The translations under genes and the position numbers were made by a program. Of a DNA stretch of 6,713 nucleotides, positions 5,426-6,713 are shown piece by piece. Below the pieces are notes generated by a model. The model was not told where the DNA came from, ran no database searches, and saw only the letters and a list, made by a program, of their open reading frames with translations. Within the stretch, counting starts at the first letter, position 1, and each line of letters opens with the position of its first letter. The DNA lies in NCBI GenBank assembly GCA_005877535.1, contig VBOM01000191.1, positions 1-6,713 of the forward strand. The letters run 5' to 3'. This stretch comes from Nitrospirota bacterium (GTDB lineage: Bacteria; Nitrospirota; Nitrospiria; Nitrospirales; Nitrospiraceae).

Positions 5426-6713
5426 GTGAGGGAAACTTGCTCTTCAGCCGCGCCTCGTTGGCTCTTCGTCATGGTCCTCGTCACACTGGCTGGCTGGGTG
5501 TTGCCGATGCATGCAGCCGCTGCGGAGCAGGCCGCGGTCAAAGTGACGGCGATAGAGATTCGAGGGAACAAGCGGATCGAATTGCCAGCGATTGCTGGCC
5601 GATTGACGTTGAAGCCCGGCGATCCTTACACCCCTGAGAATGTCCGTGGACAAATCAAAATCCTCTACGAAACCGGGTTCTTTGAAGACGTGCAGGTGGA
5701 GACAGAATCGGGGAGGGACGGGGTCGCCCTGGCCTTTCTGGTCCGCGAGAAACCGTTCATCACCGAGATCGTGTTCGATGGGAATAAGGAACTCAGCGAC
5801 GATAAGCTCAAAGAGAAGATCACGATCAAGAGCCAAGCCTTTCTCGATCAGCCGCAGGCCAAAGAGAGTGCGGAGAAGATTCGTCTGGCCTACCAGGGGA
5901 ACGGCTACTTCAATTGCCAGGTGATCCCGGTCGTACAGACCTTGGACGAGGATCGGAAGCGCCTGACGTTTTTCGTGAAGGAAGGGGACAAGGCGCGTGT
6001 CAAAACGGTCAATTTTGACGGCCTGCACGCAGTGACGAAAAACGAAATGTTCAATGTGATGGCGACGCGGGAATGGATTCCCTGGTACGGTCTGGTCACA
6101 CAGCTGAAGGTGCCTTCGTTTTTCTCGGATGCCGGCGTCTTAAAGCGGGAGGAAATGAACAACGACGTCGAGCGGATCAAAGAGATCTTGCTGAACAAAG
6201 GCTATTTAAACGCCCGAGTTGGATTGCCGACTGTGGAACTCAGCGACGATAAGAAGTGGTTTGTCGTTACGTACGCGGTGACGGAAGGAGAGCCGTTCAC
6301 CATCGGCGAAATCGGGTTCCGCGGGAATACAGTGTTCGAAGATCCGGAACTTCGTCAGGGGCTCAAAATTAAGGAAGGGGAGATTTTTCAGCGTCAGAAA
6401 CTCCGTGACGAGATTACGCGGTTGAACGATCTCTATGGGAGCAAGGGCTATTCGTTTGCCGATGTCTCTCCCAATGTGATTCCGAACATGGAGGACCGGA
6501 CCGCAACCATCATTCTGACCATCAAGGAAGGGGAGATGATGCGGATCCGTCAAATCAATATCAATGGGAACGAGAAGACCAAAGACAATGTGATTCGTCG
6601 TGAAATCCGTGTCGACGAACAGGATGTCATCGATACCCCCTCATTGAAGCGGAGCTTTCAGCGTCTCAATAACTTGAACTTTTTCGAGACGGTGGAAATC
6701 CTTCCGGCGCAGG
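5426..6713 (+). CDS. bamA: BamA/Omp85 outer-membrane protein assembly factor, N-terminal part only
   Basis: BamA is the core of the BAM complex, which folds beta-barrel proteins into the outer membrane. POTRA domains lie in the periplasm, followed by a C-terminal barrel. The frame is open for 429 codons to the window edge. The first 35 residues form a Sec signal: two Arg, a hydrophobic core WLFVMVLVTLAGWVLPM, then HAAAEQ as a likely cleavage site. Five POTRA repeats follow at about 38-110, 111-190, 191-290, 291-372 and 373 onward. Their typical opening strands include IEIRGNKRI, IVFDGNKEL, VNFDGLHAV, IGFRGNTVF and ININGNEKT. The third is longest, as in other BamA proteins. The fifth is incomplete and the barrel lies outside the window. 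GTG 5426 is chosen because an in-frame TAA lies at 5408-5410, a weak GGAA sits 10 nt upstream, and the alternative ATG 5471 would remove the positively charged N-region. TamA is less likely, as it has three POTRAs. Confidence 0.95.
   Translation, partial: MRETCSSAAPRWLFVMVLVTLAGWVLPMHAAAAEQAAVKVTAIEIRGNKRIELPAIAGRLTLKPGDPYTPENVRGQIKILYETGFFEDVQVETESGRDGVALAFLVREKPFITEIVFDGNKELSDDKLKEKITIKSQAFLDQPQAKESAEKIRLAYQGNGYFNCQVIPVVQTLDEDRKRLTFFVKEGDKARVKTVNFDGLHAVTKNEMFNVMATREWIPWYGLVTQLKVPSFFSDAGVLKREEMNNDVERIKEILLNKGYLNARVGLPTVELSDDKKWFVVTYAVTEGEPFTIGEIGFRGNTVFEDPELRQGLKIKEGEIFQRQKLRDEITRLNDLYGSKGYSFADVSPNVIPNMEDRTATIILTIKEGEMMRIRQININGNEKTKDNVIRREIRVDEQDVIDTPSLKRSFQRLNNLNFFETVEILPAQ

Noticed and set aside
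1..6713. Search for defence, mobile, CRISPR or novel multi-gene systems
   Set aside because: All substantial coding capacity is explained by four core genes. No integrase, transposase, toxin-antitoxin pair, repeat-spacer array or unknown gene cluster is visible.

Overview
This window carries four housekeeping genes of a Gram-negative bacterium: thiL, lon and galU on the minus strand and bamA on the plus strand. It looks like ordinary chromosomal core. I see no mobile-element gene, phage gene, CRISPR array, tRNA or rRNA, and no new multi-gene system. A BamA-type outer-membrane assembly protein means a diderm. The fairly GC-rich coding style and the intergenic repeats ending in GCAGGATGCTGAAAAA suggest a Nitrospira-like member of Nitrospirota. 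That placement rests on remembered repeat style and has not been checked by alignment.

Layout from left to right. Positions 1-1009 (minus) hold thiL (thiamine-monophosphate kinase), which runs off the left edge just short of its C-terminus. Positions 1010-1220 are intergenic and are mostly filled by a degenerate palindromic element (1091-1221) that abuts the lon stop codon. Positions 1221-3725 (minus) hold lon, an ATP-dependent protease with all catalytic motifs and an unusual basic C-terminal tail. Positions 3726-3996 are intergenic and contain a 122-bp inverted-repeat element (3799-3920) that could end transcription in either direction. Positions 3997-4908 (minus) hold galU (UTP-glucose-1-phosphate uridylyltransferase). 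Positions 4909-5425 are a divergent regulatory region. From 5426 to the right edge (plus) lies bamA, with its signal peptide, four full POTRA domains and most of a fifth. The thiL and bamA frames are open to the window edges.

The genes serve separate core functions: cofactor synthesis (ThiL), protein quality control (Lon), UDP-glucose supply for envelope and storage polysaccharides (GalU), and outer-membrane protein insertion (BamA). Only the last two share an envelope theme.

The regulatory and repeat signals are the parts most worth a second look. galU has a near-ideal sigma70-type promoter (TTGACA, 17-nt spacer, TAGTAT) whose -10 box ends 6 nt before the ATG, so its mRNA may be leaderless. 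bamA has a good promoter (TTTACA, 17 nt, TATAAT) far upstream, giving a leader of about 210 nt. That promoter overlaps a weaker divergent promoter and an 11-bp palindrome. The repeat elements following lon and galU share an exact 16-mer, and both genes stop with TAG followed by CAGG(A/C)TGC.
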